From: Pseudomonas weihenstephanensis
GTDB taxonomy: Bacteria > Pseudomonadota > Gammaproteobacteria > Pseudomonadales > Pseudomonadaceae
Direction of reading: 5' to 3'
Assembly (NCBI RefSeq): GCF_001043055.1
Contig: NZ_JYLF01000002.1
Location: forward strand, 124,001 to 188,000
DNA: 64,000 nt
In this document: positions 10,683 through 20,586 of the stretch, piece by piece
How positions within the stretch are numbered: position 1 is the stretch's first letter
Layout: every line of letters begins with the position of its first letter
The notes under the pieces: generated by a model
What the model was told of the DNA's origin: nothing
The model's input: the letters and a program-made list of their open reading frames with translations, nothing else
The model's database searches: none
Program-made: the position numbers and the translations under genes

Positions 10683-11735
10683 ATGAGCAAATTCTGGAGT
10701 CCATTCGTTAAAGAACTGGTGCCTTATGTGCCGGGCGAGCAGCCGAAACTGACTCGGCTGGTCAAACTCAACACCAACGAAAATCCTTACGGCCCGTCGC
10801 CTAAAGCGCTGGCGGCGATGCGCGCTGAAATCAACGATGACCTGCGCCTGTACCCGGACCCCAACAGCGACCTGCTCAAGCAGGCGGTGGCCGAGTACTA
10901 CGGGGTGCAGACTCAACAGGTCTTCCTCGGCAACGGTTCCGATGAAGTGCTGGCGCATGTCTTCAATGGCCTGTTTCAGCACGACAAACCGCTGTTGTTT
11001 CCAGACATCAGCTACAGCTTCTATCCGGTGTACTGCGGCCTTTATGGCATTGAATTCGACGCGGTGCCGCTGGATGAGCAGTTCCAGATCCAGCCTGCGG
11101 ATTACGCCAAGCCTAACGGCGGGATTATTTTCCCCAACCCCAACGCCCCTACTGGCTGTTTGCTAGCGCTGGACGCCATCGAACAATTGCTTATCGCCAG
11201 CCCGGATTCCGTGGTGGTGGTGGACGAAGCCTATGTTGATTTTGGTGGCGAGACGGCCATCAGCCTGGTGGATCGTTACCCGAACCTGCTGGTGACACAA
11301 ACCTTGTCCAAGTCGCGTTCGCTGGCGGGTTTGCGGGTGGGCCTGGCGGTGGGGCATCCGGATCTGATCGAGGCGCTGGAGCGGATCAAAAACAGCTTCA
11401 ATTCATACCCGCTGGACCGTGTGGCCATCGCCGGGGCCGCCGCTGCGTTTGCAGATCGCGACTACTTCGAGCAAACCTGCAAGGCGGTGATCGACAGCCG
11501 TGAGCAGATGGTTGAGCAGTTGCAGGCATTGGGTTTTGAGGTGTTGCCGTCAGCGGCCAACTTCATCTTTGCCCGCCACCCGGAGCACGATGCGACTGCG
11601 CTGGCAGCAAAATTGCGTGCGCAGGGCGTGATCGTACGGCACTTCAAACAACTGCGAATTGCCCAGTTCCTGCGTATCAGCATCGGCACGCCGCAGCAGA
11701 ACGCGGCGTTGATTGAAGGGTTGTCGGGTGTGTAA
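10683..11735 (+). CDS. hisC: HisC, histidinol-phosphate aminotransferase
   Basis: PLP-dependent fold-type I aminotransferase that converts imidazole-acetol phosphate to histidinol phosphate. The 350-aa protein has NPNAPTG (152-158), the PLP-contacting DEAY (181-184) and the Schiff-base lysine in [10 protein letters not shown] (Lys210). It starts two bases after hisD. Pseudomonads often have two HisC paralogues; this is the one in the hisGDC cluster. Confidence 0.96.
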   Translation: MSKFWSPFVKELVPYVPGEQPKLTRLVKLNTNENPYGPSPKALAAMRAEINDDLRLYPDPNSDLLKQAVAEYYGVQTQQVFLGNGSDEVLAHVFNGLFQHDKPLLFPDISYSFYPVYCGLYGIEFDAVPLDEQFQIQPADYAKPNGGIIFPNPNAPTGCLLALDAIEQLLIASPDSVVVVDEAYVDFGGETAISLVDRYPNLLVTQTLSKSRSLAGLRVGLAVGHPDLIEALERIKNSFNSYPLDRVAIAGAAAAFADRDYFEQTCKAVIDSREQMVEQLQALGFEVLPSAANFIFARHPEHDATALAAKLRAQGVIVRHFKQLRIAQFLRISIGTPQQNAALIEGLSGV

Positions 11736-11920
11736 TCGGCCAGGCTAAAACCTGTGGTTACACTGTTGCCGATCAGGCATCGCGGGGCGCGAAGCGCTCG
11801 TAAACCATTCAGCGCGGTGCCACAGAGGCATCGCAAACATCGGGTTTACGATCGTTTCGCAATCGGACGTCGACTTCGCCAAGGGCTACTCCAACCTCGG
11901 TTTCTTCGGTTATGCGGGAT

Positions 11921-13075
11921 TTATTCCTGCTGTGGCGGCTGTTCTTGCGGTGGGCGCAAGCCTACTTCGGCCGTGAGCTTGAGCTCTTTACCGTTGCGCA
12001 TGACCTGAATACTGATTTTGTCCGAAGGCTTGATTCGGGCCACTTGGTTCATCGAGCGACGCCCGTCGCTTGCCGGTGCGCCATCAATGCTCAGAATCAC
12101 GTCACCCAGTTGCAGGCCTGCTTTTTGCGCAGGGCCATCGCGGAAAATACCCGCCACGACAATCCCCGGACGACCGCTCAGGCCAAATGATTCGGCCAGA
12201 TCCGGGGTCAATGGTTGCACCTCAATCCCCAACCAGCCACGAATCACCTGGCCGTGTTCAATGATCGACTTCATGACTTCCATTGCCAGGTTGATCGGAA
12301 TCGCAAAGCCAATGCCTTGCGAGCCGCCGGACTTGGTAAAAATAGCGGTGTTGATACCGGTCAGGTTGCCATTGGCATCCACCAGCGCGCCGCCCGAGTT
12401 GCCGGGGTTGATCGCGGCATCGGTTTGGATAAAGTCTTCGTAGTTGTTAAGACCCAGCTGGTTACGCCCGGTGGCGCTGATGATGCCCATGGTGGTGGTC
12501 TGGCCCACACCGAACGGGTTGCCGATGGCCAGGGCAATGTCACCGATACGCAGCGTGTCGGAGCGACCAATGGTGATGGCTGGCAGGTTTTTCAGGTCAA
12601 TTTTGAGTACTGCCAAATCTGTTTCAGGATCGCTGCCAATGACTCGGGCCAGGGTTTCACGCCCGTCTTTGAGTGCCACCACGATCTGGTCAGCGTTCAA
12701 CACCACATGGTTATTGGTCAGCAAGTAGCCTTCCGGGCTCATTAGCACGGCTGAGCCGAGGCTGGACTCCATACGCTTTTGCTTGGGTGCGTTGTTGCCG
12801 AAAAAGTGCCGGAACTGCGGGTCTTCAAACAACGGGCGGGCGTTTCGGTTCACCACCTTTGTGGTGTACAGGTTAGCCACGGCCGGTGCGGCGCGAACTA
12901 CGGCATCGGCGTACGTCACCGGGCCCTGTTGCACGTAATTGGTTTGCGGCGCTTGTTGCAGATTAACGTCCAGACTCGGCAGCCCGACCCATTGCGGGTA
13001 ACGCTGAATAATCAGCAAAGCGATAAGCACGCCAGCCAGCAGTGGCCAGCCAAAAAAACGCAAAGCCTTGAGCAT
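11921..13075 (-). CDS. algW: AlgW/DegS-type periplasmic serine protease
   Basis: Membrane-anchored HtrA-family protease that in Pseudomonas starts cleavage of the anti-sigma factor MucA in response to misfolded outer-membrane proteins, releasing AlgU. I chose the ATG at 13075 (384 aa) over GTG/ATG codons 33-36 bases upstream, because AGGA lies nine bases before it and the membrane segment (about 7-24) then starts correctly. The triad is His123, Asp153 and Ser227 (GNSGG), followed by one PDZ domain (about 255-350). One PDZ and an N-terminal anchor indicate AlgW/DegS rather than MucD. The C-terminus is Gln/Pro-rich. Confidence 0.92.
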   Translation of the reverse strand: MLKALRFFGWPLLAGVLIALLIIQRYPQWVGLPSLDVNLQQAPQTNYVQQGPVTYADAVVRAAPAVANLYTTKVVNRNARPLFEDPQFRHFFGNNAPKQKRMESSLGSAVLMSPEGYLLTNNHVVLNADQIVVALKDGRETLARVIGSDPETDLAVLKIDLKNLPAITIGRSDTLRIGDIALAIGNPFGVGQTTTMGIISATGRNQLGLNNYEDFIQTDAAINPGNSGGALVDANGNLTGINTAIFTKSGGSQGIGFAIPINLAMEVMKSIIEHGQVIRGWLGIEVQPLTPDLAESFGLSGRPGIVVAGIFRDGPAQKAGLQLGDVILSIDGAPASDGRRSMNQVARIKPSDKISIQVMRNGKELKLTAEVGLRPPQEQPPQQE

Positions 13076-13176
13076 TGAACTAAGTCCTGAAGGTTGCAGA
13101 GCCTGCATCACGGCCCATAATGGCGGCCATTATACGAGGGCTGCGCGCCTCTGAACGCTATATTTAGGAGTCTTTT

Positions 13177-13935
13177 ATGGCTGTCGCCTTGAGCACCCTG
13201 GTTGAAGAAGCCAATCGTTACCTGAACTGTGCTGCCATCGGCGATTACTGCCCCAACGGTTTGCAGGTCGAAGGGCGGCCTCAAGTGCTGCGTATTGTCA
13301 GTGGCGTGACCGCCAGCCAGGCGTTGCTGGACGCCGCCGTTGAAGCTCAGGCGGACTTGGTGCTGGTGCATCACGGTTACTTCTGGAAGGGTGAAGACCC
13401 GTGCATCACGGGCATGAAGCAGCGTCGCCTCAAAACGTTACTCAAACACGACATCAGCCTGCTGGCCTATCACTTGCCGTTGGACGTGCACCCTGAGGTG
13501 GGCAATAACGTGCAGCTGGCCCGGCAACTGGACATTACCGTCGAAGGCCCGCTGGACCCCGCCAATGCCAAAGTGGTGGGGTTGGTCGGGTCGCTGGCGG
13601 AACCGGTGACTGCGCGTGATTTTGCCCGTCGGGTGCAAGAAGCTCTGGGCCGCGAACCGCTGCTGATTGAAGGCAGCGACATGATCCGTCGCGTGGGTTG
13701 GTGCACGGGCGGTGGCCAGGGTTACATCGATCAAGCCGTGCTGGCCGGTGTCGATTTGTACCTCAGTGGCGAAGCGTCGGAGCAGACCTTCCACAGTGCG
13801 CGCGAAAACGACATCAGTTTTATTGCCGCCGGGCATCATGCCACCGAGCGGTATGGCGTACAGGCATTGGGCGATTACCTGGCCCGACGCTTTGCCCTTG
13901 AGCACCTGTTCATCGATTGCCCTAACCCTATCTGA
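13177..13935 (+). CDS. Nif3-like dinuclear-metal protein (YbgI family)
   Basis: Conserved hexameric protein with a dinuclear metal centre; its biological reaction is not firmly known (older annotation: GTP cyclohydrolase 1 type 2 homologue). The 252-aa sequence has the expected metal-binding HHGYFWKGE near residues 66-74 and a C-terminal GHHATE segment (about 223-228). It is divergent from algW across a 101-bp gap and preceded by TAGGAG. It stands alone. Confidence 0.9.
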   Translation: MAVALSTLVEEANRYLNCAAIGDYCPNGLQVEGRPQVLRIVSGVTASQALLDAAVEAQADLVLVHHGYFWKGEDPCITGMKQRRLKTLLKHDISLLAYHLPLDVHPEVGNNVQLARQLDITVEGPLDPANAKVVGLVGSLAEPVTARDFARRVQEALGREPLLIEGSDMIRRVGWCTGGGQGYIDQAVLAGVDLYLSGEASEQTFHSARENDISFIAAGHHATERYGVQALGDYLARRFALEHLFIDCPNPI

Positions 13936-13942
13936 AACGACC

Positions 13943-13980
13943 CCGCAGGCTGCGATCTTTCAATTGTTCGCAGCCTGCGG
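13943..13980. repeat. REP-like palindrome after the Nif3-like gene
   Basis: CCGCAGGCTGCGA (from 13943) pairs with its complement ending CAGCCTGCGG at 13980, around a short AT-rich loop. This CGCAGGCTGCGATC-type palindrome followed by GGCTCCTGCG is the common extragenic REP form in the P. fluorescens group (established knowledge). It may also act as the transcript end. Confidence 0.7.
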
Positions 13981-14046
13981 CGGCTCCTGCGAGTAATCAA
14001 TCGGGCAAACTCCGCGATCTATTCTTAGACGTTTTCGATCTAGTCG

Positions 14047-14069
14047 GCGCCCTCTATATAAGAGGGCGC
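14047..14069 (+). repeat. Hairpin in the cysD leader
   Basis: GCGCCCTCT (14047-14055) and AGAGGGCGC (14061-14069) form a perfect 9-bp stem around ATATA, 67 bp before the cysD ATG. It may belong to the promoter or 5' leader. The sequence gives no riboswitch signature that I recognise. Confidence 0.55.
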
Positions 14070-14135
14070 TGTGCTAGCATTCTGAGCTCGAACACGGCCC
14101 GCAGGCCGTTCATAAGATAGCTTTCGTGAGTAGCC

Positions 14136-15053
14136 ATGGTCGACAAACTGACGCACCTGAAACAGCTGGAGGCGGAAAGCATCCACATCATCCGCGAGGT
14201 GGCCGCCGAGTTCGATAACCCGGTCATGCTGTACTCGATCGGTAAAGATTCCGCCGTGATGCTGCACCTTGCGCGCAAGGCATTTTTCCCTGGCAAGCTG
14301 CCGTTTCCGGTGATGCATGTAGACACGCAGTGGAAATTCCAGGAGATGTACCGCTTTCGCGACAAGATGGTTGCCGAGCTGGGCCTGGACTTGATCACCC
14401 ACGTCAACCCGGACGGCGTGGCACAGGGCATCAACCCTTTCACCCACGGCAGTGCCAAGCACACCGACATCATGAAAACCGAGGGTCTCAAGCAGGCGCT
14501 CGACAAATATGGTTTTGATGCCGCATTCGGTGGCGCCCGCCGCGACGAAGAGAAGTCCCGCGCCAAAGAGCGCGTGTATTCATTCCGCGACAGCAAACAC
14601 CGTTGGGACCCGAAAAACCAGCGTCCAGAGTTGTGGAACGTGTACAACGGCAACGTCAACAAGGGCGAATCGATCCGCGTGTTCCCGTTGTCGAACTGGA
14701 CCGAACTCGACATCTGGCAGTACATCTACCTCGAAGGCATCCCGATTGTGCCGCTGTACTTCGCCGCCGAGCGTGAAGTGATCGAGAAGAACGGCACGCT
14801 GATCATGATTGACGACGAGCGCATCCTTGAGCACCTGTCTGACGAAGACAAAGCGCGCATCGTCAAGAAAAAGGTCCGTTTCCGCACGCTGGGTTGCTAC
14901 CCGCTGACCGGCGCGGTGGAATCGGAGGCTGAAACCCTGACCGACATCATCCAGGAAATGCTCCTGACGCGAACTTCCGAGCGCCAGGGCCGGGTCATCG
15001 ATCACGATGGCGCAGGCTCAATGGAAGATAAAAAACGTCAAGGTTATTTCTAA
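14136..15053 (+). CDS. cysD: CysD, sulfate adenylyltransferase small subunit
   Basis: Catalytic subunit of ATP sulfurylase, which makes adenosine 5'-phosphosulfate with GTP hydrolysis by CysN. The 305-aa protein has the PP-loop [13 protein letters not shown] (about 36-48) and the family motif [11 protein letters not shown] (about 131-141). It ends with the usual QGYF. cysNC starts 9 bp later, so they form one operon. In Pseudomonas these genes respond to sulfur limitation through CysB, but I could not identify a CysB site by eye. Confidence 0.97.
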   Translation: MVDKLTHLKQLEAESIHIIREVAAEFDNPVMLYSIGKDSAVMLHLARKAFFPGKLPFPVMHVDTQWKFQEMYRFRDKMVAELGLDLITHVNPDGVAQGINPFTHGSAKHTDIMKTEGLKQALDKYGFDAAFGGARRDEEKSRAKERVYSFRDSKHRWDPKNQRPELWNVYNGNVNKGESIRVFPLSNWTELDIWQYIYLEGIPIVPLYFAAEREVIEKNGTLIMIDDERILEHLSDEDKARIVKKKVRFRTLGCYPLTGAVESEAETLTDIIQEMLLTRTSERQGRVIDHDGAGSMEDKKRQGYF

Positions 15054-15062
15054 GGGGTTGTC

Positions 15063-16961
15063 ATGTCGCACGTATCTGATTTGATCAGCGAGGACATCCT
15101 CGCCTACCTGGGCCAGCATGAGCGCAAAGAGATGTTGCGTTTTCTGACCTGCGGCAACGTCGACGACGGCAAGAGCACCCTGATCGGGCGCCTGCTGCAC
15201 GACTCCAAGATGATCTACGAAGATCACCTGGAAGCCATCACCCGCGATTCGAAAAAAAGCGGCACCACGGGCGATGATATCGACCTGGCGCTGCTGGTGG
15301 ACGGCCTGCAAGCCGAGCGCGAGCAGGGCATCACCATTGATGTGGCGTATCGCTACTTTTCCACGGCCAAGCGCAAATTCATCATCGCCGACACCCCGGG
15401 TCACGAGCAGTACACCCGCAACATGGCCACCGGTGCGTCGACCTGCGATTTGGCCATCATTTTGGTGGATGCCCGTTATGGCGTGCAGACCCAGACCCGT
15501 CGCCACAGCTTTATCGCCTCGCTGCTGGGCATCAAACACATCGTGGTGGCCATCAACAAAATGGACATCAACGGGTTTGATCAAAGCGTATTTGAGTCGA
15601 TCAAGACCGACTACCTGGCGTTCGCTGAAGGCATGAAGGTCGAGCCCACGAGCTTGTACTTCGTGCCGATGTCAGCCCTTAAAGGCGACAACGTCGTAAA
15701 CAAAAGCGAGCGCTCGCCGTGGTACACCGGGCAGTCGCTGATGGAAATTCTTGAAACCGTGGAAATCGCGGCGGACCGCAACCTCACTGACCTGCGCTTC
15801 CCGGTGCAATACGTGAACCGTCCGAACCTGAACTTCCGTGGCTTCGCTGGCACCCTGGCCAGTGGCATCGTGCGCAAGGGCGACGAGGTGGTGGTGCTGC
15901 CGTCGGGCAAGAGCAGCCGTGTCAAATCCATTGTTACCTTTGAAGGCGAGCTGGAACACGCAGGCCCTGGGCAAGCAATCACGCTGACCATGGAAGATGA
16001 GATCGACATCTCCCGTGGCGACCTGCTGGTGCATGCCGACAACGTTCCGCCGGTGACTGACAGCTTCGAAGCCATGCTGGTATGGATGGCCGAAGAGCCG
16101 ATGCTGCCGGGCAAGAAGTATGACATCAAGCGCGCGACCAGCTATGTACCGGGTTCCATTGCCAGCATCGTCAACAAAGTCGACGTGAACACGCTGCAAG
16201 AAGGTCCGGCCAGCGCCTTGCAGTTGAACGAGATCGGCAAGGTCAAGATCAGCCTCGATGCACCGATTGCGCTGGACGGTTACGAAAGCAACCGCACCAC
16301 GGGTTCGTTCATCATCATTGACCGCCTGACCAATGGCACCGTGGGCGCAGGTATGATCGTTGCCCAGCCGGTGAGTCATGGCGGCACCGGCCATCATGGC
16401 GAGCTGGCGCATGTGACCACTCAAGAACGTGCGCAACGTTTTGGTCAGCAACCGGCCACGGTGTTGTTCAGCGGCTTGTCGGGCGCAGGCAAAAGCACCT
16501 TGGCCTATGCGGTTGAGCGCAAATTGTTCGACATGGGCCGTGCGGTGTTTGTGCTGGACGGTCAAAACCTGCGGCATGACCTGAACAAAGGTTTGCCTCA
16601 GGACCGTGCTGGACGCACAGAAAACTGGCGCCGCGCCGCGCATGTGGCGCGTCAGTTCAACGAAGCCGGCTTGCTGACACTGGCGGCGTTTGTGGCGCCG
16701 GATGCGCAAGGCCGTGAGCAGGCCAAAGCGTTGATCGGGGATGAGCGTTTAATTACCGTGTATGTGCAGGCATCACCAGCGGTCTGCGCCGAACGTGATC
16801 CGCAGGGCTTGTACGCGGCGGGCGGCGATAACATTCCGGGTGATTCCTTCCCGTATGACGTGCCGTTAAATGCAGACCTGGTGGTAAACACCCAGGCGCT
16901 GACGGTCGATGAAGGCGTGAAGTTAGTGCTGGACCTGTTGCGTCAACGCGGCGCGATATAA
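15063..16961 (+). CDS. cysNC: CysNC, sulfate adenylyltransferase large subunit fused to APS kinase
   Basis: Bifunctional protein of 632 aa. The N-terminal half is the CysN GTPase subunit of ATP sulfurylase with G1 GNVDDGKST (31-39), G3 DTPGH (110-114) and G4 NKMD (165-168), followed by the EF-Tu-like beta barrels. The C-terminal part (from about 455) is APS kinase CysC with its own P-loop GLSGAGKST (471-479), which phosphorylates APS to PAPS. The fusion is normal in Pseudomonas. One terminator closes the cysD-cysNC operon. Confidence 0.97.
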   Translation: MSHVSDLISEDILAYLGQHERKEMLRFLTCGNVDDGKSTLIGRLLHDSKMIYEDHLEAITRDSKKSGTTGDDIDLALLVDGLQAEREQGITIDVAYRYFSTAKRKFIIADTPGHEQYTRNMATGASTCDLAIILVDARYGVQTQTRRHSFIASLLGIKHIVVAINKMDINGFDQSVFESIKTDYLAFAEGMKVEPTSLYFVPMSALKGDNVVNKSERSPWYTGQSLMEILETVEIAADRNLTDLRFPVQYVNRPNLNFRGFAGTLASGIVRKGDEVVVLPSGKSSRVKSIVTFEGELEHAGPGQAITLTMEDEIDISRGDLLVHADNVPPVTDSFEAMLVWMAEEPMLPGKKYDIKRATSYVPGSIASIVNKVDVNTLQEGPASALQLNEIGKVKISLDAPIALDGYESNRTTGSFIIIDRLTNGTVGAGMIVAQPVSHGGTGHHGELAHVTTQERAQRFGQQPATVLFSGLSGAGKSTLAYAVERKLFDMGRAVFVLDGQNLRHDLNKGLPQDRAGRTENWRRAAHVARQFNEAGLLTLAAFVAPDAQGREQAKALIGDERLITVYVQASPAVCAERDPQGLYAAGGDNIPGDSFPYDVPLNADLVVNTQALTVDEGVKLVLDLLRQRGAI

Positions 16962-16969
16962 GCCGTATC

Positions 16970-17007
16970 AAAAAGCCCGCCACCGAGTGATCGGTGGCGG
17001 GCTTTTT
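16970..17007 (+). terminator. Terminator after cysNC
   Basis: AAAAAGCCCGCCACCGA and TCGGTGGCGGGCTTTTT form a long perfect stem with a short loop, and T5 follows. It is symmetrical with an A-run on the other side, so it could also stop minus-strand transcripts. Confidence 0.92.
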
Positions 17008-17022
17008 ATTGGATAACGGCTT

Positions 17023-17183
17023 CTCCCTCACCCCAACCCTCTCCCAAAGGGAGAGGGAGCTTAATCGCGGTGTTGCGTAAAACGTGAACCTCCCCGATCA
17101 GTCCCACTCTCTCTGTGGGGGAAGGGTGGTGCATTTCCCCCAATCAGTCCCCTCTCCCTCTGGGAGAGGGTTAGGGTAAGGGG
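17023..17183. repeat. Pair of inverted CCCTCTCC-type palindromic repeats
   Basis: One element (17023-17060) reads CTCCCTCACCCCAACCC followed by the palindrome CCCTCTCCC/GGGAGAGGG (17037-17057). A second (17149-17183) has CCCTCTCCC/GGGAGAGGG again, followed by TTAGGGTAAGGGG. They lie in inverted orientation, flanking about 90 bp that contains a degenerate third copy near 17101-17128. This resembles a bacterial interspersed mosaic element. Related single copies lie near 51260, 63440 and 63540. The convergent cysNC and acyltransferase genes flank it. Confidence 0.75.
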
Positions 17184-17204
17184 CTTTTGAGCGGTGGCAG
17201 CGAG

Positions 17205-18110
17205 TCAGACCTTTGGGTACTCGTGGTGCAATTGGTCCAGCTGCCGGTCCTTGTCTTCCCACAACTGATTGATCCAGCCCTGAAACGCCAGCTTGTACTC
17301 AGCGTCCTGATCGTAGTTCCTGCCAATAAACTCAGCTGGAATGGGCAACTCTTCGAACACCACCACCACCTCGCGCACATTACCGCACAGTAAATCCCAA
17401 TAACCCGGACGCCCTCCAGGATAGTGGATCGTCACGTTGACGATGGATTTGAGCTGCTCCCCCATCGCATCCAGCACAAAGGCAATCCCGCCGGCCTTGG
17501 GCTTGAGCAGGTAGCGAAACGGTGATTGCTGCTGCGCATGCTTGGCCTCGGTAAAGCGGGTGCCTTCAACAAAGTTGAAAATACCCACCGGCTGGTTTTT
17601 GAACTTCGCACAGGTTTTACGCGTGGTCGCCAGGTCGGCGCCTTTTTTCTCCGGGTGCTTGGCCAGATAAGCCTTGGAGTAGCGCTTCATGAACGGGAAA
17701 CCCAGCGCCCACCAGGCCAGACCAATGACCGGCACCCAGATCAGTTCTTGCTTGAGGAAGAACTTGAGCGGGCGAATACGTTTGTTGAGCACGTATTGCA
17801 GCACCATGATGTCAACCCAGCTCTGGTGGTTGCTGGTCACCAGGTAAGAGTGCTCGTAATCAAGCCCCTCCAGCCCTTTGATGTGCCAGCGTGTCTTGCG
17901 CAGCAGGTTCATCCAGCGCTGGTTGTTGCTGACCCACGCTTCGTGGATACGACGCATCAACTCGTCGGTGACCCGTTGCGCGGCCGGGAAGGGTAGGCAC
18001 AGTTTAAAAATGGCCACCACGAATAACGGCGTGCAGCACACGATGGTGTTGATCGCCAACAGCAGTGAAGCAATGACGCCGCGTAACGGCGCAGGCAGGA
18101 AATCCAGCAT
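17205..18110 (-). CDS. Membrane acyltransferase, PlsC/YihG-like
   Basis: Probable inner-membrane lysophospholipid or related acyltransferase of the PlsC superfamily. The 301-aa protein has membrane-spanning hydrophobic segments near 10-40 and 120-140, the catalytic HxxxxD motif in NHQSWVD (His95, Asp100) and the substrate motif EGTR (181-184). The length is nearer to YihG-like acyltransferases than to PlsC (about 240 aa). It begins directly after the pta stop codon, so the two are probably co-transcribed. The acyl acceptor cannot be told from sequence. Confidence 0.88.
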   Translation of the reverse strand: MLDFLPAPLRGVIASLLLAINTIVCCTPLFVVAIFKLCLPFPAAQRVTDELMRRIHEAWVSNNQRWMNLLRKTRWHIKGLEGLDYEHSYLVTSNHQSWVDIMVLQYVLNKRIRPLKFFLKQELIWVPVIGLAWWALGFPFMKRYSKAYLAKHPEKKGADLATTRKTCAKFKNQPVGIFNFVEGTRFTEAKHAQQQSPFRYLLKPKAGGIAFVLDAMGEQLKSIVNVTIHYPGGRPGYWDLLCGNVREVVVVFEELPIPAEFIGRNYDQDAEYKLAFQGWINQLWEDKDRQLDQLHHEYPKV

Positions 18111-20210
18111 TTACACATCCATAGGTCGGTTGGCGGCTTGGATCGCCGTGAGGGCGATGGTGTAGACGATATCGTCCACTTGGGCGCCGCGTGGCAGGTC
18201 ATTCACCGGTTTACGCAACCCTTGCAGCATAGGGCCAAGGCTGACGCAATCGGCGCTGCGTTGCACGGCTTTGTGCGTGGTGTTGCCGGTGTTCAGGTCC
18301 GGGAACACAAAGACCGTCGCGCGGCCCGCCACCTGGCTGTTGGGGGCCAATTGTCTGGCCACACTTTCGTTGGCCGCCGCGTCGTATTGCAACGGGCCAT
18401 CAATCAACAGCGCATGTTGCGCTTCGTGAGCGAGAAGGGTGGCTTCGCGGACTTTTTCGACTTCTTCACCGCTGGCCGAATCGCCACTGGAGTAACTGAT
18501 CATCGCCACGCGAGGCGTGATGCCAAATGCGGCCGCCGAGTCGGCACTTTGCAGAGCGATTTCGGCCAGTTCGGTGGCAGACGGGTGCGGGTTCATCACG
18601 CAGTCGCCATACACCAGCACTTGCTCGGGGAAGAGCATGAAGAACACGGAGGACACCAGCGTGCACCCCGGCGCCGTTTTGATCAGTTGCAAGGCCGGGC
18701 GGATGGTGTTGGCGGTGGAGTGAATCACCCCCGACACCAGTCCGTCCACTTCGTCCAGCGCCAGCATCATGGTGCCGATCACCACCGGGTCTTCCAGTTG
18801 CTGCTCGGCCATCGGCGCGTTGATGCTTTTGGTTTTGCGCAGCGCCACCATCGGCTCGACGTAACGCCCGCGAATGACGTCAGGGTCGAGAATCTCCAAC
18901 CCCTCAGGCAGCTCAAACCCGTGGGCCTTGGCCACGGCGTGCACCTCTTCAGGCTTGGCCAGCAGCACACAGCGGGCGATGCCGCGAGCGTGACAGATGG
19001 CCGCCGCCTGCACGGTCAGCGGTTCGCTGCCTTCGGGCAACACGATGCGTTTGTTCGCCTGCTGGGCGCGCTGTATCAACTGATAACGGAAGACAGCAGG
19101 TGTGAGGCGCATTTCCCGAGGCGTACCGCAGCGCTGGTGCAACCATTTGGCGTCGAGGTGGCTGGCGACGAAATCAGTGATGATTTGCGCACGTTCGCGG
19201 TCATCGATGGGGATTTCTTTGTTCAGGTTGTTCAGGCGATTGGCCGTGTCGTACGAGCCGGTGCTCACTGACAGCACAGGCAGCCCGGCTTGCAGGGCGC
19301 CGCGACACAGCTCCATCAGGCGCGGGTCGGGTTGGGTGTCACTGGTCAGCAGCAGGCCGGCCAGCGGCACGCCATTCATCGCGGCCAGGCTGACGGCGAG
19401 AATGATGTCGTCGCGGTCGCCCGGGGTGACCACCAGCACGCCAGGCTTGAGCAGTTGCAGCGTATTGAGCACGGTACGGGCGCACAAAATGATTTTCGAC
19501 ATGCGCCGGGTTTCATAGTCCCCGGCGTTCAGCACCTGGGCGCCGAGCAAATCTGCCACGTCGCGGGTACGCGGTGCGTTGAGTTCCGGTTGATAGGGTA
19601 TACAACCCAGCAGTTTGAAGTCACCGGAGCGCAGCAAAGGCGAATGCTCTTTGAGCCGTGCAGCGAAGTCTTCCATGCTTTCGTCAGTGCGCACCTTGTT
19701 CAGGATCACGCCCAGCACTTTCGGGTCTTTGGGGCCGCCAAACAGTTGAGCCTGTAGTTCAACGCGCCCGGAGAGTTCAGTCAGGACTTCGTTTTCCGGG
19801 GCCGAGACCAGAATCACTTCAGCATCCAGGCTTTTGGCCAGGTGCAGGTTGACCCGTGCGGCGTAGCTGGCGCTGCGGGTGGGCACCATGCCCTCGACGA
19901 TCAGCACATCTTTGCCAATCGCGGCCTCTTGATACAGGCGGATGATTTCTTCAAGCAACTCATCGAGCTGGCCGTCGCCGAGCATCCGCTCAACGTGCGC
20001 CAGCCCCAAGGGTTTGGGTGGCTTCAGACCGTGAGTGCGGGCCATCAGCTCGGTCGAGCGCTCAGGGCCCAGATCGCCTGGGTGCGGCTGGGCAATCGGT
20101 TTGAAAAAGCCGACTTTCAAGCCGGCGCGTTCAAGGGTGCGCACCAGACCGAGGCTGATAGAAGTCAGGCCCACACCAAAATCAGTGGGGGCGATAAAGA
20201 AAGTTTGCAT
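18111..20210 (-). CDS. pta: Pta, phosphate acetyltransferase (long form)
   Basis: Interconverts acetyl-CoA and acetyl phosphate. I chose ATG 20210 (699 aa; AGGAAG just upstream) over an upstream in-frame start at 20261. The protein has the three-part architecture of the long enterobacterial/pseudomonad form: an N-terminal BioD-like P-loop domain starting FIAPTDFGVG, a central DRTGG domain, and the catalytic PTA/PTB domain over the last ~330 residues. No ackA is next to it in this window; a membrane acyltransferase follows immediately instead. Confidence 0.95.
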   Translation of the reverse strand: MQTFFIAPTDFGVGLTSISLGLVRTLERAGLKVGFFKPIAQPHPGDLGPERSTELMARTHGLKPPKPLGLAHVERMLGDGQLDELLEEIIRLYQEAAIGKDVLIVEGMVPTRSASYAARVNLHLAKSLDAEVILVSAPENEVLTELSGRVELQAQLFGGPKDPKVLGVILNKVRTDESMEDFAARLKEHSPLLRSGDFKLLGCIPYQPELNAPRTRDVADLLGAQVLNAGDYETRRMSKIILCARTVLNTLQLLKPGVLVVTPGDRDDIILAVSLAAMNGVPLAGLLLTSDTQPDPRLMELCRGALQAGLPVLSVSTGSYDTANRLNNLNKEIPIDDRERAQIITDFVASHLDAKWLHQRCGTPREMRLTPAVFRYQLIQRAQQANKRIVLPEGSEPLTVQAAAICHARGIARCVLLAKPEEVHAVAKAHGFELPEGLEILDPDVIRGRYVEPMVALRKTKSINAPMAEQQLEDPVVIGTMMLALDEVDGLVSGVIHSTANTIRPALQLIKTAPGCTLVSSVFFMLFPEQVLVYGDCVMNPHPSATELAEIALQSADSAAAFGITPRVAMISYSSGDSASGEEVEKVREATLLAHEAQHALLIDGPLQYDAAANESVARQLAPNSQVAGRATVFVFPDLNTGNTTHKAVQRSADCVSLGPMLQGLRKPVNDLPRGAQVDDIVYTIALTAIQAANRPMDV

Positions 20211-20270
20211 GCGAGCTTCCTGACGTGAGCAGTGCAAGGGCACACCCGCCGAGCGGGTCATGTGCCTGAA

Positions 20271-20486
20271 TCAATTGCCAAGATTAGCGCTATCCGCCCC
20301 TTGAGCACACCAGCCACAGGCAAAGGGCTGACCTATTTTTGCGCGCCGTTGCTCGGGGTCAAGCACCCAGGCGCGCGATTGCCAGGGCGGTTGATGACGA
20401 TGGTGCTGGGTGTGGCCACAAGACAGCACGGCCACCCAATGCGCCTCCTCATCCTGTCGCCAACCAATGATTATTGAGCTTTTCAA
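20271..20486 (-). CDS. DUF3565 small putative zinc-binding protein
   Basis: A 71-aa protein that I recognise as DUF3565 type: an N-terminal GWRQDEEAHWVA, CGHTQHHRHQPPW and a C-terminal ACGWC. The Cys-x-His and Cys-x-x-Cys pairs suggest a zinc site (inferred). Function is unknown. The only usable start is TTG 20486, with a weak CGGA upstream. It lies between pta and the FKBP gene and would otherwise leave a 325-bp gap. It is easily missed because of its size and start codon. Confidence 0.75.
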   Translation of the reverse strand: MKSSIIIGWRQDEEAHWVAVLSCGHTQHHRHQPPWQSRAWVLDPEQRRAKIGQPFACGWCAQGADSANLGN

Positions 20487-20586
20487 AATTATCCGTTGGT
20501 CTTGGTTGTGTTTCGTTGTGTTCGCTTTCGTGCGTTTGCTTGGTTAAACTTGCGCACTCTTTATTTTCTGCAAAAGGTCTCGCCCC

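Noticed and set aside
11736..11920. Possible small gene after hisC
   Set aside because: Frames in this 185-bp gap are short, Arg-rich and without a ribosome-binding site; no terminator or other structure was clear either.
18138..19271. 377-aa plus-strand frame opposite pta
   Set aside because: Shadow of pta; His/Arg-rich, no ribosome-binding site, no homology recognised.
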